From NCBI GenBank assembly GCA_938040985.1, contig CALHZD010000101.1, forward strand, positions 1 to 15,712: DNA of 15,712 nucleotides. Direction: 5' to 3'. The notes below the pieces were generated by a model. It did no database searches and was not told the origin of the DNA. It saw nothing but the letters and a program-made list of their open reading frames with translations. Shown one piece after another: positions 1 to 6,940 of the stretch (its first letter is position 1; each line of letters begins with the position of its first letter). The DNA comes from an uncultured Propionivibrio sp. Lineage in GTDB: Bacteria > Pseudomonadota > Gammaproteobacteria > Burkholderiales > Rhodocyclaceae. Made by a program: the position numbers and the translations under genes.

Positions 1-1
1 C

Positions 2-154
2 GGCATTCAGGGCGGCCCCCTCATGCACGTCATTGCGGCAAAGGCGGTCGCACTCGGCGAGGCGCTTCAGCCCTCGTTCAAGGAGTACGGGGCGCAGGTC
101 GTGAAGAATGCGGCGGCGCTGGCGGACGAACTGACGGGGCGCGGCTACCAAGTC
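2..154 (+). pseudogene. glyA: Internal fragment of serine hydroxymethyltransferase (GlyA), joined in frame to waaF
   Basis: Translated from base 2 the frame begins [20 protein letters not shown] and continues [24 protein letters not shown]. This matches from memory the GlyA segment following the PLP-lysine region ([21 protein letters not shown] in E. coli). GlyA makes glycine and 5,10-methylene-THF from serine. The GlyA motif that should come next (SGGTDNH-type) is missing. After RGYQV (about 137-154) the sequence is WaaF. Both families have an ALAxxLxxRGYxV-like helix-turn here, so the join point is only bracketed to roughly 113-154. The rest of glyA would lie left of the window; the C-terminal part is lost in this copy. 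Confidence 0.7.
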
Positions 155-655
155 TGGCTGCTCGGTTCGGCCAAAGATCGCGCCATCGGCGACGAAATCA
201 TTGCCCGCAGCGCATCGGCCGGCCCAGATGCCGCACATGCCGCGAGCGCCATAACCGCCCATACCCACGAAAATACTGCGCTACGCAATCTCTGCGGACG
301 GACTTCGCTGACCCAGGCTATCGATCTGATTGCCTGCGCCGATTTCGTTGTCTGCAACGACTCCGGACTAATGCACGTCGCGGCCGCCCTGGATCGGCCG
401 CTGATTGCGTTATACGGATCGTCATCTCCTGCTTTCACGCCGCCGCTTTCGCCGCGTGCGCGTGTGCTTAGCCTCAATCTGGCATGCAGCCCCTGTTTTC
501 AGCGCGAATGCCCGCTGGGACATCTGGACTGCCTAAACCGGCTTGACCCGCAGCGCGTCTTCGCCGCCACACCGGCTGCATCTTCTGCCCCACAATCCCC
601 AAACCAGCAGGTAAATCGCCCGCTTTTTTGTAAAGGAAATGACCGTGAACCATAA
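2..655 (+). CDS. waaF: Chimeric frame: GlyA fragment fused to C-terminal half of lipopolysaccharide heptosyltransferase II (WaaF)
   Basis: The frame is open to the left edge; the first ATG is at 23. From W at 155-157 onward it reads as the C-terminal Rossmann domain of WaaF, which transfers the second heptose from ADP-heptose to the LPS inner core at the cytoplasmic face of the inner membrane. Visible WaaF hallmarks are [15 protein letters not shown], the donor-site stretch [29 protein letters not shown] and the cysteine-rich end [20 protein letters not shown]. A low-complexity tail of about 35 residues follows and overlaps fhs by 11 nt. What precedes W is not WaaF: the usual N-terminal acceptor domain and the PAKRWP-type motif are absent and GlyA sequence takes their place. 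I infer the product is not a working heptosyltransferase. It is either a true rearrangement or an assembly join. Confidence 0.75.
   Translation, partial: [217 protein letters not shown]
634..647 (+). promoter_or_regulatory. Ribosome binding site and GTG start of fhs
   Basis: AGGA at 634-637 lies 7 nt before an in-frame GTG at 645. The ATG at 639 is only 1 nt after AGGA, too close for normal initiation. GTG at 645 is therefore the favoured start. The signal lies inside the end of the upstream frame, suggesting translational coupling. Confidence 0.55.
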
Positions 656-2321
656 GACAGACGCCCAAATCGCCCAGGAATCCGTCATGCAGCCGATTGC
701 CAACATTGCCGGCAAGCTGGGACTGAAGCACGAGCAGCTTGAGCCATACGGCCATTACAAAGCCAAAATCAATCCCGCCGATGCCTTCAGGCTGCCCCAA
801 AAGGCAGGACATCTGATTCTGGTCACCGCCATCAACCCGACGCCGGCAGGCGAAGGCAAGACCACCGTAACCATCGGTCTGGCCGACGCGCTGAACCACA
901 TCGGCAAACAGGCGGCTGTCGCCCTGCGCGAGCCTTCGCTTGGCCCTGTCTTTGGCATCAAGGGCGGCGCGGCAGGCGGCGGCTATGCGCAGGTTTTGCC
1001 GATGGAAGACATCAATCTGCACTTCACCGGCGACTTCCACGCCATCGGCGCGGCCAACAATCTCCTGGCAGCGATGCTCGACAACCACATCTATCAAGGC
1101 AATGCGCTGGGCATCGACCCCAAGCGCATCCTGTGGCGGCGCGCAATAGACATGAACGACCGCCAGCTGCGCAATATCGTCAGCGGCATGGGCAAGCCGA
1201 CCGACGGTGTGCTGCGCCCAGACGGTTTCGATATCACCGTAGCTTCCGAAGTCATGGCGGTGTTCTGTCTGGCGAATGACCTGACCGACCTGAAAACCCG
1301 CCTGGGCAATATTCTGATCGCTTACACCAAAGATGGCCGCCCGATTTACGCCCGCGACCTGAACGCCCACGGGGCGATGGCGGCTTTGCTGAAAGACGCG
1401 ATCAAACCCAATCTGGTGCAGACCATCGCCGGCACGCCCGCATTCGTGCACGGCGGCCCGTTCGCCAATATCGCGCATGGTTGCAATTCCGTCCTGGCAA
1501 CCCGCGTGGCGCGGCATTTGGCGGATTACACCGTGACCGAGGCCGGTTTCGGGGCCGATCTGGGGGCAGAAAAATTTTGCGATATCAAATGCCGTTTAAG
1601 CGGAATCAGACCGGATGCCGCCGTGCTCGTCGCCACCGTGCGCGCCCTGAAATACAACGGCGGCGTCGCGCGGGAAGACCTGGGGCAGGAAAATCTCGAC
1701 GCACTGCAACGCGGCTTACCCAATCTGCTGCGTCATATCAGCAACCTGAAAAATGTGTTCGGCCTACCGGTCGTCGTCGCACTCAACCGTTTTGTGTCCG
1801 ACACCGAGGCCGAACTTGCCCTGATTCAGGCGGCCTGCGCTAAGCACGGCGTAGATGTCTCGCTGACCGAGGTATGGGGCAAAGGCGGCGCGGGCGGCGC
1901 CGATCTGGCACATAAGGTGCTGGCGGCAATAGACAAGCAACCGAACAATTTTGCCTATGCCTACGAGGTCAGCAGCAGCATCAAAGACAAAATCCGCACC
2001 ATCGCCCAACGCATCTATGGCGCCGCCGATGTGGATTTCAGCCGCGAGGCGCTTACCGAGATCGCCGCGCTGGAAAAATCCGGCCAGGACAAACTGCCGA
2101 TCTGTATGGCGAAAACCCAATACTCATTCAGCGACGACGCCAAGCTATTGGGCTGCCCAAGCGGTTTCAACATCACGGTGCGCAACCTCACCCTCTCGGC
2201 CGGCGCAGGCTTTATCGTCGCCATCTGCGGCGCAATCATGAAAATGCCCGGCCTGCCAAAAGCGCCTTCCGCCGAAAAAATCGACGTGGACGAAAACGGC
2301 AACATCGTCGGGCTGTTCTGA
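645..2321 (+). CDS. fhs: Formate--tetrahydrofolate ligase
   Basis: This cytoplasmic enzyme makes 10-formyl-THF from formate, THF and ATP, feeding one-carbon units to purine and formyl-Met synthesis. The protein is about 558-560 aa, the normal family length, and collinear throughout. Numbered from the ATG at 639, the P-loop PTPAGEGKTT is at residues 67-76. It is followed by the family signatures EPSLGPVFGIKGGAAGGGYAQ, DINLHFTGD, IDMNDR, FDITVASEVMAV, CDIKCRLSG and the C-terminal MPGLPKAPSAEKIDVDENG. The start is chosen at GTG 645 from the Shine-Dalgarno spacing; ATG 639 is the alternative. The upstream fused frame carries a piece of GlyA, which acts in the same pathway; this may be coincidence. 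Confidence 0.97.
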   Translation: MNHKTDAQIAQESVMQPIANIAGKLGLKHEQLEPYGHYKAKINPADAFRLPQKAGHLILVTAINPTPAGEGKTTVTIGLADALNHIGKQAAVALREPSLGPVFGIKGGAAGGGYAQVLPMEDINLHFTGDFHAIGAANNLLAAMLDNHIYQGNALGIDPKRILWRRAIDMNDRQLRNIVSGMGKPTDGVLRPDGFDITVASEVMAVFCLANDLTDLKTRLGNILIAYTKDGRPIYARDLNAHGAMAALLKDAIKPNLVQTIAGTPAFVHGGPFANIAHGCNSVLATRVARHLADYTVTEAGFGADLGAEKFCDIKCRLSGIRPDAAVLVATVRALKYNGGVAREDLGQENLDALQRGLPNLLRHISNLKNVFGLPVVVALNRFVSDTEAELALIQAACAKHGVDVSLTEVWGKGGAGGADLAHKVLAAIDKQPNNFAYAYEVSSSIKDKIRTIAQRIYGAADVDFSREALTEIAALEKSGQDKLPICMAKTQYSFSDDAKLLGCPSGFNITVRNLTLSAGAGFIVAICGAIMKMPGLPKAPSAEKIDVDENGNIVGLF

Positions 2322-2347
2322 CGTTTCGGTTTGCTTGTTAATAATCA

Positions 2348-2396
2348 GGCGGGCCGTCTGGGCATCACCAAACGATGTGGGGAGCGACGACCCGCC
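2348..2396 (+). other. Imperfect hairpin between fhs and the DUF817 gene
   Basis: GGCGGGCCGTC (2348-2358) pairs with GACGACCCGCC (2386-2396) with one mismatch. An inner CATC/GATG stem (2363-2366, 2374-2377) may extend the fold. No T-tract follows, so this is not a classical intrinsic terminator. It could stabilise the fhs mRNA 3' end or limit read-through into the downstream genes. Confidence 0.4.
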
Positions 2397-2413
2397 GACG
2401 TGTATCAATATAA

Positions 2414-3259
2414 ATGCTCAACCGACTTGATAACTGGCTCACCCATCATTCCGATCATCCCGATCTGCGCGGCGGCAGGCGTTTTCTCACCGAATTCTGG
2501 TTTTTTGGCCTGAAAGAGGCTCGCGCCTGCCTGTTTGCAGGGCTGTTTTTTATCGCCATGTTCGTCGTACCGCGCGAAGGCTGGGCAGGCATGGCGCGCT
2601 ATGATTTGTTATTAATATTTGCGCTGGTTGTGCAGGCCGCGATGCTGGCGTATGGATTTGAAACATGGGACGAAGTGAAATCGATCACGCTATTTCATGT
2701 GATCGGCTTCGCGCTTGAGGTATTCAAAACTTCCGGCAGCATCCAGTCGTGGGCGTACCCGGGCGCAGGCTATACCAAACTCTTCGGCGTGCCGCTCTTT
2801 ACCGGCTTCATGTACGCCGCCGTCGGCAGCTACATCATCCAGGCCTGGCGGCTGTTCAACATCAAAATCCAGAGCCATCCGCCGTATTGGCTCGCCACCC
2901 TTGCCGCGCTTTTGGTATATGCCAACTTCTTTACCCACCACTATATTGGCGACTATCGCGGGTATATCGGCGCCTTCATCCTCGGTCTCTATGCCCGTAC
3001 CACCGTGTACTTCACTCCCTACGACCGTGTCCGCAAAATGCCGTTGCTGCTGGCTTTCGTGCTCATCGGTTTTTTCATTTGGCTGGCTGAAAACATCGGC
3101 ACCTTCGCGGGTGTGTGGCAATACCCCAACCAGCTCGGCGCCTGGTCAGCGGTTCACATCAGCAAATGGAGCGCATGGTCGCTGCTGGTCATTATGACTT
3201 TTGTCATCGTCGCCAACTTGAAACATATCAAGCACACCATCGCCATATCACGCGATTAG
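2414..3259 (+). CDS. DUF817 family integral membrane protein (YoaT-like)
   Basis: The protein has 281 aa with about eight hydrophobic segments (roughly residues 34-52, 63-80, 90-105, 125-142, 158-171, 183-200, 209-224 and 252-268), so it is an inner-membrane protein. The family is recognised from FGLKEARACLFAG, the polar-rich stretch HVIGFALEVFKTSGSIQSW, YPGAGY, VPLFTGFMYAAVGSY, FFTHHYIGDYR and WLAENIGTFAGVWQYPNQ. Conserved His, Glu and Trp residues lie within or next to the membrane segments. No biochemical function is established for the family as far as I know. No clear Shine-Dalgarno precedes the ATG; the start is supported by family-like N-terminal sequence. It may be transcribed with fhs or with the next two genes. 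Confidence 0.85.
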   Translation: MLNRLDNWLTHHSDHPDLRGGRRFLTEFWFFGLKEARACLFAGLFFIAMFVVPREGWAGMARYDLLLIFALVVQAAMLAYGFETWDEVKSITLFHVIGFALEVFKTSGSIQSWAYPGAGYTKLFGVPLFTGFMYAAVGSYIIQAWRLFNIKIQSHPPYWLATLAALLVYANFFTHHYIGDYRGYIGAFILGLYARTTVYFTPYDRVRKMPLLLAFVLIGFFIWLAENIGTFAGVWQYPNQLGAWSAVHISKWSAWSLLVIMTFVIVANLKHIKHTIAISRD

Positions 3260-3302
3260 GGTGGATAGACAGATTCGCCCATCGTTCTCGATCGACGCCA
3301 TA

Positions 3303-3346
3303 CCTACGCCATGCCTACGCCATGCCTACGCGATGCCCACGCCATG
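3303..3346 (+). repeat. Four tandem 11-bp repeats, each with an ATG, at the DUF4184 start
   Basis: Units are CCTACGCCATG (3303-3313), an identical copy (3314-3324), CCTACGCGATG (3325-3335) and CCCACGCCATG (3336-3346). Because 11 is not a multiple of 3, the four ATGs (3311, 3322, 3333, 3344) fall in all three frames; the first and last share the DUF4184 frame. The last is the likely true start. Confidence 0.9.
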
Positions 3347-4084
3347 CCTTTTACCCTCGCCCATCCCGCATTCATTCTGCCGCTGGCACGCTGCCGCTTC
3401 CTGCATTTTCCCGCACTGGCTTTGGGCGCAATGTCGCCCGATTTCGCCTATTTCCTTTACGGCAAACCAGTGAACTGCGGGCACGGCTGGGAAGATATTT
3501 TTTGGCTCGACGTTCCGCTGACAGCGCTGTTCTGGCTGTTTTACCGCCACCTGCTGGCGGAAGTTCTGCACGAAAACCTGCCCGACTGCCTGAATGCCGC
3601 CTATCCTCCAACGCCGCGTTTCAAACGGTCTTGGCAGCATGTGCTTTGCTTTACCCTGTCTGCCGCGCCCGGGGCGTTTTCGCATATCGTGCTGGATGCA
3701 TTTACGCATGGGAACGGCGCGTTCGTACTGCATTTCGAGGTATTGCGCCAGCCTGTCGGCGGATTGGCGCTGTTCAAATGGCTGCAATACGGCGGCGGTA
3801 TCGGCAGCCTGGCGGTGCTGCTTTGGTATCAGCGCCGGATGGCGCGACGCTTCCCCGCTGTTTCCCACAAAAATGGACGGCAGAAACGGCAATTCTGGCT
3901 ACGGATCGGCGCCAGTGTCTGCGCATTATTGCTGGCGTGGCAGCTGATCGTACCGATCGCCGCGAAGGCGGCAGCAATATGGGTCATCCGCCTGGTCGAT
4001 GCATGCATTCTAGCGTTGGCGTTTGCCGGCTTATGGAAAAATTCGCTGAAAATCTTGTTCAAGCCCGACCGAAAGACTGATTAA
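3344..4084 (+). CDS. DUF4184 family membrane protein
   Basis: Starting at the last ATG of the 11-bp repeat gives 246 aa beginning MPFTLAHPAFILPL, the typical DUF4184 N terminus. The in-frame ATG at 3311 would add 11 residues encoded only by the repeat. Likely metal-binding or catalytic polar residues are H7, D33 (SPDF), H47, and the FSHIVLDAFTH block (H114, D118, H122). The pattern recalls membrane-bound metal-dependent hydrolases of the YdjM type, but enzymatic activity is inference. Hydrophobic segments lie around residues 10-30, 53-70, 100-116, 150-163, 187-208 and 212-230. The C terminus is basic. Spacing to ynfA is 2 nt, which suggests an operon. Confidence 0.8.
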   Translation: MPFTLAHPAFILPLARCRFLHFPALALGAMSPDFAYFLYGKPVNCGHGWEDIFWLDVPLTALFWLFYRHLLAEVLHENLPDCLNAAYPPTPRFKRSWQHVLCFTLSAAPGAFSHIVLDAFTHGNGAFVLHFEVLRQPVGGLALFKWLQYGGGIGSLAVLLWYQRRMARRFPAVSHKNGRQKRQFWLRIGASVCALLLAWQLIVPIAAKAAAIWVIRLVDACILALAFAGLWKNSLKILFKPDRKTD

Positions 4085-4086
4085 TC

Positions 4087-4410
4087 ATGCTCAGAACCTT
4101 GTTGCTTTTTATCCTGACCGCGCTGGCCGAAATCACCGGCTGCTGGCTCCCCTATCTTTGGCTGCGCCAGGCCGGATCGGCCTGGCTGCTTGTTCCAGCT
4201 GCGTTTTCGCTGGCACTGTTTGCCTGGCTGCTGACGCTGCATCCCGCCGCCAGCGGCCGTATTTATGCGGCTTACGGCGGCGTGTATATCAGCGTCGCAC
4301 TGTTCTGGCTCTGGTTGGCGGATGGCGTTCGACCGCAATGGACGGACTGGATCGGCATTGCCCTGTGCCTGAGCGGGATGACGATCATTATGTGGGGCGC
4401 AAGATCATAG
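4087..4410 (+). CDS. ynfA: YnfA/UPF0060 family small membrane protein
   Basis: This protein of 107 aa contains four membrane segments (about residues 4-25, 30-50, 60-80 and 87-104). The family signature is LAEITGCWLPYLWLR near the N terminus, AAYGGVYISVALFWLW in the third segment, and DWIGIALCLSGMTIIMW at the end. The family resembles SMR-type drug/metabolite exporters in size and topology; transport has been proposed for E. coli YnfA, but substrates are unsettled. It starts 2 nt after the DUF4184 stop, so the two genes are probably co-transcribed and translationally coupled. Confidence 0.93.
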   Translation: MLRTLLLFILTALAEITGCWLPYLWLRQAGSAWLLVPAAFSLALFAWLLTLHPAASGRIYAAYGGVYISVALFWLWLADGVRPQWTDWIGIALCLSGMTIIMWGARS

Positions 4411-4426
4411 CTTTTTAAGCATTTTT

Positions 4427-4462
4427 CAGGGAATTACCCTGCAAACGATTGCGGAATATAAT
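4427..4462 (+). promoter_or_regulatory. Promoter of the MFS gene with overlapping palindrome
   Basis: A perfect -10 hexamer TATAAT lies at 4457-4462. Seventeen bp upstream is a weak -35, TTACCC (4434-4439). A perfect inverted repeat CAGGG-AATTA-CCCTG (4427-4441) covers that -35, the right place for a repressor or activator site. A Shine-Dalgarno AGGAAG (4492-4497) precedes the ATG at 4501. The regulator is unknown. Confidence 0.5.
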
Positions 4463-4500
4463 GTCTGCCCGCATTTTTCGTTATTACACCCAGGAAGATC

Positions 4501-5754
4501 ATGACCCGTACTGTCATACCGCCAGGCAATATTGCGCCGCCCGTTTCCCGCACCCGGCTGCTCGCACTTTCGGGAGTGGGCTGGATGTTCGATGCGATGG
4601 ACGTGGGCTTGCTCTCGTTCATTCTGGCCGCACTCAAAGCCGACTGGGGATTGTCGCCCGCACAGATGGGCTGGCTGGGCGCAGTCAATTCAGTCGGCAT
4701 GGCGGCAGGCGCCCTCCTGTTCGGAATGATGGCCGACCGCATCGGACGCAAACAGGTTTTCATCATCACCCTACTGTTATTCGCTACGGCCAGCGGACTA
4801 TCGGCGCTGGCCGGGACGCTGGCGATCCTGCTGGCACTCCGCTTTTTTATCGGAATGGGGCTCGGCGGTGAACTGCCGGTAGCCGCCACTTATGTTTCCG
4901 AGCGCGTGCCGGCGCATGAACGCGGGCGGATCGTCGTGCTTCTGGAGAGTTTCTGGGCTGTTGGCTGGCTGCTGGCAGCACTGATCGCCTATTTCGTCAT
5001 GCCGCGCTTTGCGCCCGATACGGGTTGGCGCATTGCCCTGCTACTGGGCGCGCTGCCGGCGATCTACGCGCTTTATCTGCGCTGCGGGCTACCCGACGAC
5101 ACGCCCGCTGCGGCAAAACAGGACGCGGACGCCGCCGCCCCCGCGACGTTGTCGTGGACAGCGCGGCTAGCACGCCTGTGGTCCGCGCCATACCGCCGCC
5201 CCACGCTGATGCTGTGGGTTTTGTGGTTCACCGTGGTGTTTTCCTATTACGGCATGTTTCTATGGCTACCCAGCGTGATGATCGCCAAAGGGTTTGCCCT
5301 GATCCGAAGCTTCGAATACGTGCTTTTGATGACGCTGGCGCAGTTGCCGGGTTATTTCACGGCTGCCTGGCTAATCGAGCGCATCGGGCGCAAGGCCGTA
5401 CTGATCCTGTACCTGCTGGGAACGGCCGCCAGTGCCTGGGCCTTCGGCAATGCCAGCAACGAGACGGCACTGTTGCTGTCGGGCGCGCTGTTATCGTTTT
5501 TCAACCTGGGGGCGTGGGGCGCGCTATACGCTTATTCGCCCGAAAACTACCCGGCCCCCATCCGCGCCAGTGGTGTCGGCACAGCTGCCGCCATAGGTCG
5601 CGTGGGCGGTATTTTGGGGCCGTTGGCCATCCCGTTTCTTGGCGCGCATGGCTGGGGCACAGGCGGCATCTTTGCGCTGTTTGCCGCCGCCATTGCCCTG
5701 GGTGCGCTGGCTGTGGCACTGCTGGGGCGCGAAACACGCGGGCTGGCCGCATAA
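4501..5754 (+). CDS. MFS transporter, metabolite:H+ symporter type (NiaP/AAHS-like)
   Basis: The protein has 417 aa with twelve predicted membrane segments. Family marks are GWMFDAMDVGLLSF in TM1 (acidic D31 and D34), the loop 2-3 motif GMMADRIGRK (residues 75-84), RFFIGMGLGGELPVAATYVSE (114-134), ERVPAHERGR, the second-half loop ERIGRKAVL, and a C-terminal ETRG. These fit the group that includes bacterial niacin (NiaP) and aromatic-acid transporters. The substrate cannot be read from sequence and neighbouring genes give no pathway. The gene stands alone with its own promoter, a good AGGAAG ribosome site, and a repeat cluster directly downstream. Confidence 0.9.
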   Translation: MTRTVIPPGNIAPPVSRTRLLALSGVGWMFDAMDVGLLSFILAALKADWGLSPAQMGWLGAVNSVGMAAGALLFGMMADRIGRKQVFIITLLLFATASGLSALAGTLAILLALRFFIGMGLGGELPVAATYVSERVPAHERGRIVVLLESFWAVGWLLAALIAYFVMPRFAPDTGWRIALLLGALPAIYALYLRCGLPDDTPAAAKQDADAAAPATLSWTARLARLWSAPYRRPTLMLWVLWFTVVFSYYGMFLWLPSVMIAKGFALIRSFEYVLLMTLAQLPGYFTAAWLIERIGRKAVLILYLLGTAASAWAFGNASNETALLLSGALLSFFNLGAWGALYAYSPENYPAPIRASGVGTAAAIGRVGGILGPLAIPFLGAHGWGTGGIFALFAAAIALGALAVALLGRETRGLAA

Positions 5755-5767
5755 AAAAGAAAAAGCA

Positions 5768-6096
5768 GGCGCCGCTGAAACCCGCGTAAATAGGGCATCT
5801 CCGGCATCCCTGCCCTGAAGTCCTTTATTCATAAGGGTTCCAGAGGCGCCTGCCCGGAGCGCTTTTATCCATGCGGGTTTTGGAAGTGTCTACCCGCAAA
5901 CGCCCAATCCACGCGGGCTTCAGAGGGATGCCTAATTCCCCTACATAGCGGCTCGACTTTGCCAAAAGACAAGGCGGCGAGCCGCAGACAGTACGTTTAG
6001 TACGGCAAGGCGAGCTAACGCAGTTTTTTGGTAAAGGAAGCCGCTATTTCAGAGGGGGTCTGGAAGCGCCCTATCCATAAGGGTTTCGGCGGCGCT
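5768..6096. repeat. REP-like palindromic repeat cluster A (five units, both orientations)
   Basis: Units share a core close to CCCTTTATCCACGCGGG, usually followed by TTTCAGAGG and preceded by CGGAGA. Approximate units: 5768-5804 (minus), 5821-5852 (plus), 5855-5886 (plus), 5895-5932 (plus) and 6065-6096 (plus). The first two form a facing inverted pair. A separate MITE (5945-6047) lies between the fourth and fifth units. The array fills the spacer between the convergent MFS gene and lexA. It could act as a bidirectional terminator or mRNA-stabilising structure, by analogy with REP/BIME elements. No RAYT transposase is in the window. Confidence 0.75.
5945..6047. mobile_element. Correia-like MITE, 103 bp
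   Basis: Ends are a perfect 9-bp inverted repeat, ATAGCGGCT (5945-5953) and AGCCGCTAT (6039-6047). The similarity continues inward imperfectly for about 23 bp to a CCAAAA/TTTTGG pair. The core has GACAAGGCGGCGAGCCGCAG, then GTAC-GTTTA-GTAC (5991-6003), then GGCAAGGCGAG. From memory this closely parallels the core of the Neisseria Correia repeat (GACAAGGCGACGAAGCCGCA, then a GTACnnnnnGTAC-like block and GGCAAGGCGAG), a 100-150 bp element with TA target duplication; TA is present within both ends here. It encodes no protein, so it would need a transposase in trans. Confidence 0.7.
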
Positions 6097-6113
6097 TCGT
6101 TCGGGGCGCGGTG

Positions 6114-6719
6114 TTAAAACGCGTCACCGGTGCGGATGAGGCCAACGGCAATGCCCTCGATCGCCAGCGCCTGTAGGCGCGTATCGACGATGATGGGCGA
6201 AAAGTCCGGATTTTCGGCAATCAGTTCGACGATTTCGCCTTTGCGGCGGTAGCGCTTGACCGTCACGTCATCATCCAGGCGCGCGACGACAATTTGGCCG
6301 TTATGCGCCTCGGCACAGCGGTGTACCGCCAGCAGGTCGCCATCAAGGATGCCAGCATTGAGCATCGACAGGCCGCGTACGCGCAGCAGAAAATCCGCGC
6401 GCGGACTAAACAGCGAAGCATCGAGCGGATAGCGCGCCTGGACGTTTTCCACGGCTAGAATCGGGCTGCCGGCGGCAACGCTGCCGATCAGCGGCAAGCC
6501 AAGCTGTTCAACCAGACGGATGCCGCGCGCTGATCCCGGTTCGAGCACAATCAGCCCTTTTTTAGCCAGCGCGCGCAAGTGATCTTCCGCCGCGTTGGGC
6601 GAAGCAAAGCCAAAAGCGCGGGCGATTTCGGCGCGCGTCGGCGGTGCCCCCAACACTTCCCGTGAGTTCCGGATAAAGTCGAGGATTTCCTGCTGGCGCG
6701 GTGTGAGTTTGGCTGTCAT
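6114..6719 (-). CDS. lexA: LexA repressor, SOS regulator
   Basis: The 201-aa length matches E. coli LexA (202). The N-terminal winged helix carries PPTRAEIARAFGFASPNAAEDHLRALAKKG. The self-cleavage site Ala-Gly is A83-G84 in SVAAGSPILA. The catalytic dyad is S118 (RGLSML) and K155 (VTVKRY), with LDGDLLAV between. All residues needed for RecA-stimulated autoproteolysis are present. It represses DNA-damage genes until RecA filaments trigger cleavage. The start ATG (6717-6719) has GGAAG a few nt upstream. Autoregulation is supported by an SOS box over its promoter. No recA or imuAB lies beside it; it converges on the MFS gene across a repeat array. Confidence 0.97.
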   Translation of the reverse strand: MTAKLTPRQQEILDFIRNSREVLGAPPTRAEIARAFGFASPNAAEDHLRALAKKGLIVLEPGSARGIRLVEQLGLPLIGSVAAGSPILAVENVQARYPLDASLFSPRADFLLRVRGLSMLNAGILDGDLLAVHRCAEAHNGQIVVARLDDDVTVKRYRRKGEIVELIAENPDFSPIIVDTRLQALAIEGIAVGLIRTGDAF

Positions 6720-6742
6720 GATACTTCCAACGCATTAAATAT

Positions 6743-6776
6743 CTGTATTTATATACAGTTATTGTTCGGAAAGCAA
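6743..6776 (-). promoter_or_regulatory. lexA promoter with SOS box
   Basis: CTGTATTTATATACAG (6743-6758) is a CTG-N10-CAG SOS box very close to the E. coli consensus. On the minus strand TTGCTT (6771-6776) and TATAAA (6748-6753) are spaced by 17 bp, a good sigma70-type promoter. The box covers the -10, so LexA would block its own transcription. The ATG begins 24 nt downstream of the box. One box is visible. Confidence 0.92.
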
Positions 6777-6824
6777 GCCGATACGGAAAAATTGCGCCGA
6801 TGACGCCGCTTTTCCAGATACCCC

Positions 6825-6940
6825 CGCCGGAACCCGCGTAATAAAGGGCTGGCGGGCACCCTCCCCGGAAATGCCCTGTTTACAAGGGCTTCAGAGCACC
6901 CTCGCCGGAGAGGCCCTGTTTATAAGGGTTTCCGGGCAGC
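6825..6940. repeat. REP-like repeat cluster B (three units)
   Basis: Units are at about 6825-6858 (minus), 6862-6900 (plus) and 6901-6940 (plus), with cores CCCGCGTAATAAAGGG, GCCCTGTTTACAAGGGC and GCCCTGTTTATAAGGG. The first two face each other as an inverted pair and the last two are direct copies. They sit between the 3' end of ackA and the lexA promoter, and may end or insulate ackA transcription. Confidence 0.75.

Noticed and set aside
474..1517. Long minus-strand open frame (347 codons) opposite fhs
   Set aside because: It is antisense to a fully conserved fhs and its translation is His/Gln/Arg-rich with no recognisable family; a G+C-driven shadow frame.
3115..4080. Plus-strand frame of 321 codons overlapping the end of the DUF817 gene and all of the DUF4184 gene
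   Set aside because: Arg-rich out-of-frame translation; both overlapping genes have family support and this one has none.
5025..5789. Plus-strand frame of 254 codons inside the MFS gene
   Set aside because: It is a shifted reading of a conserved transporter with no membrane pattern or motif.
5768..6096. CRISPR array
   Set aside because: Units are imperfect, change orientation and lack regular unique spacers; no cas genes are near.
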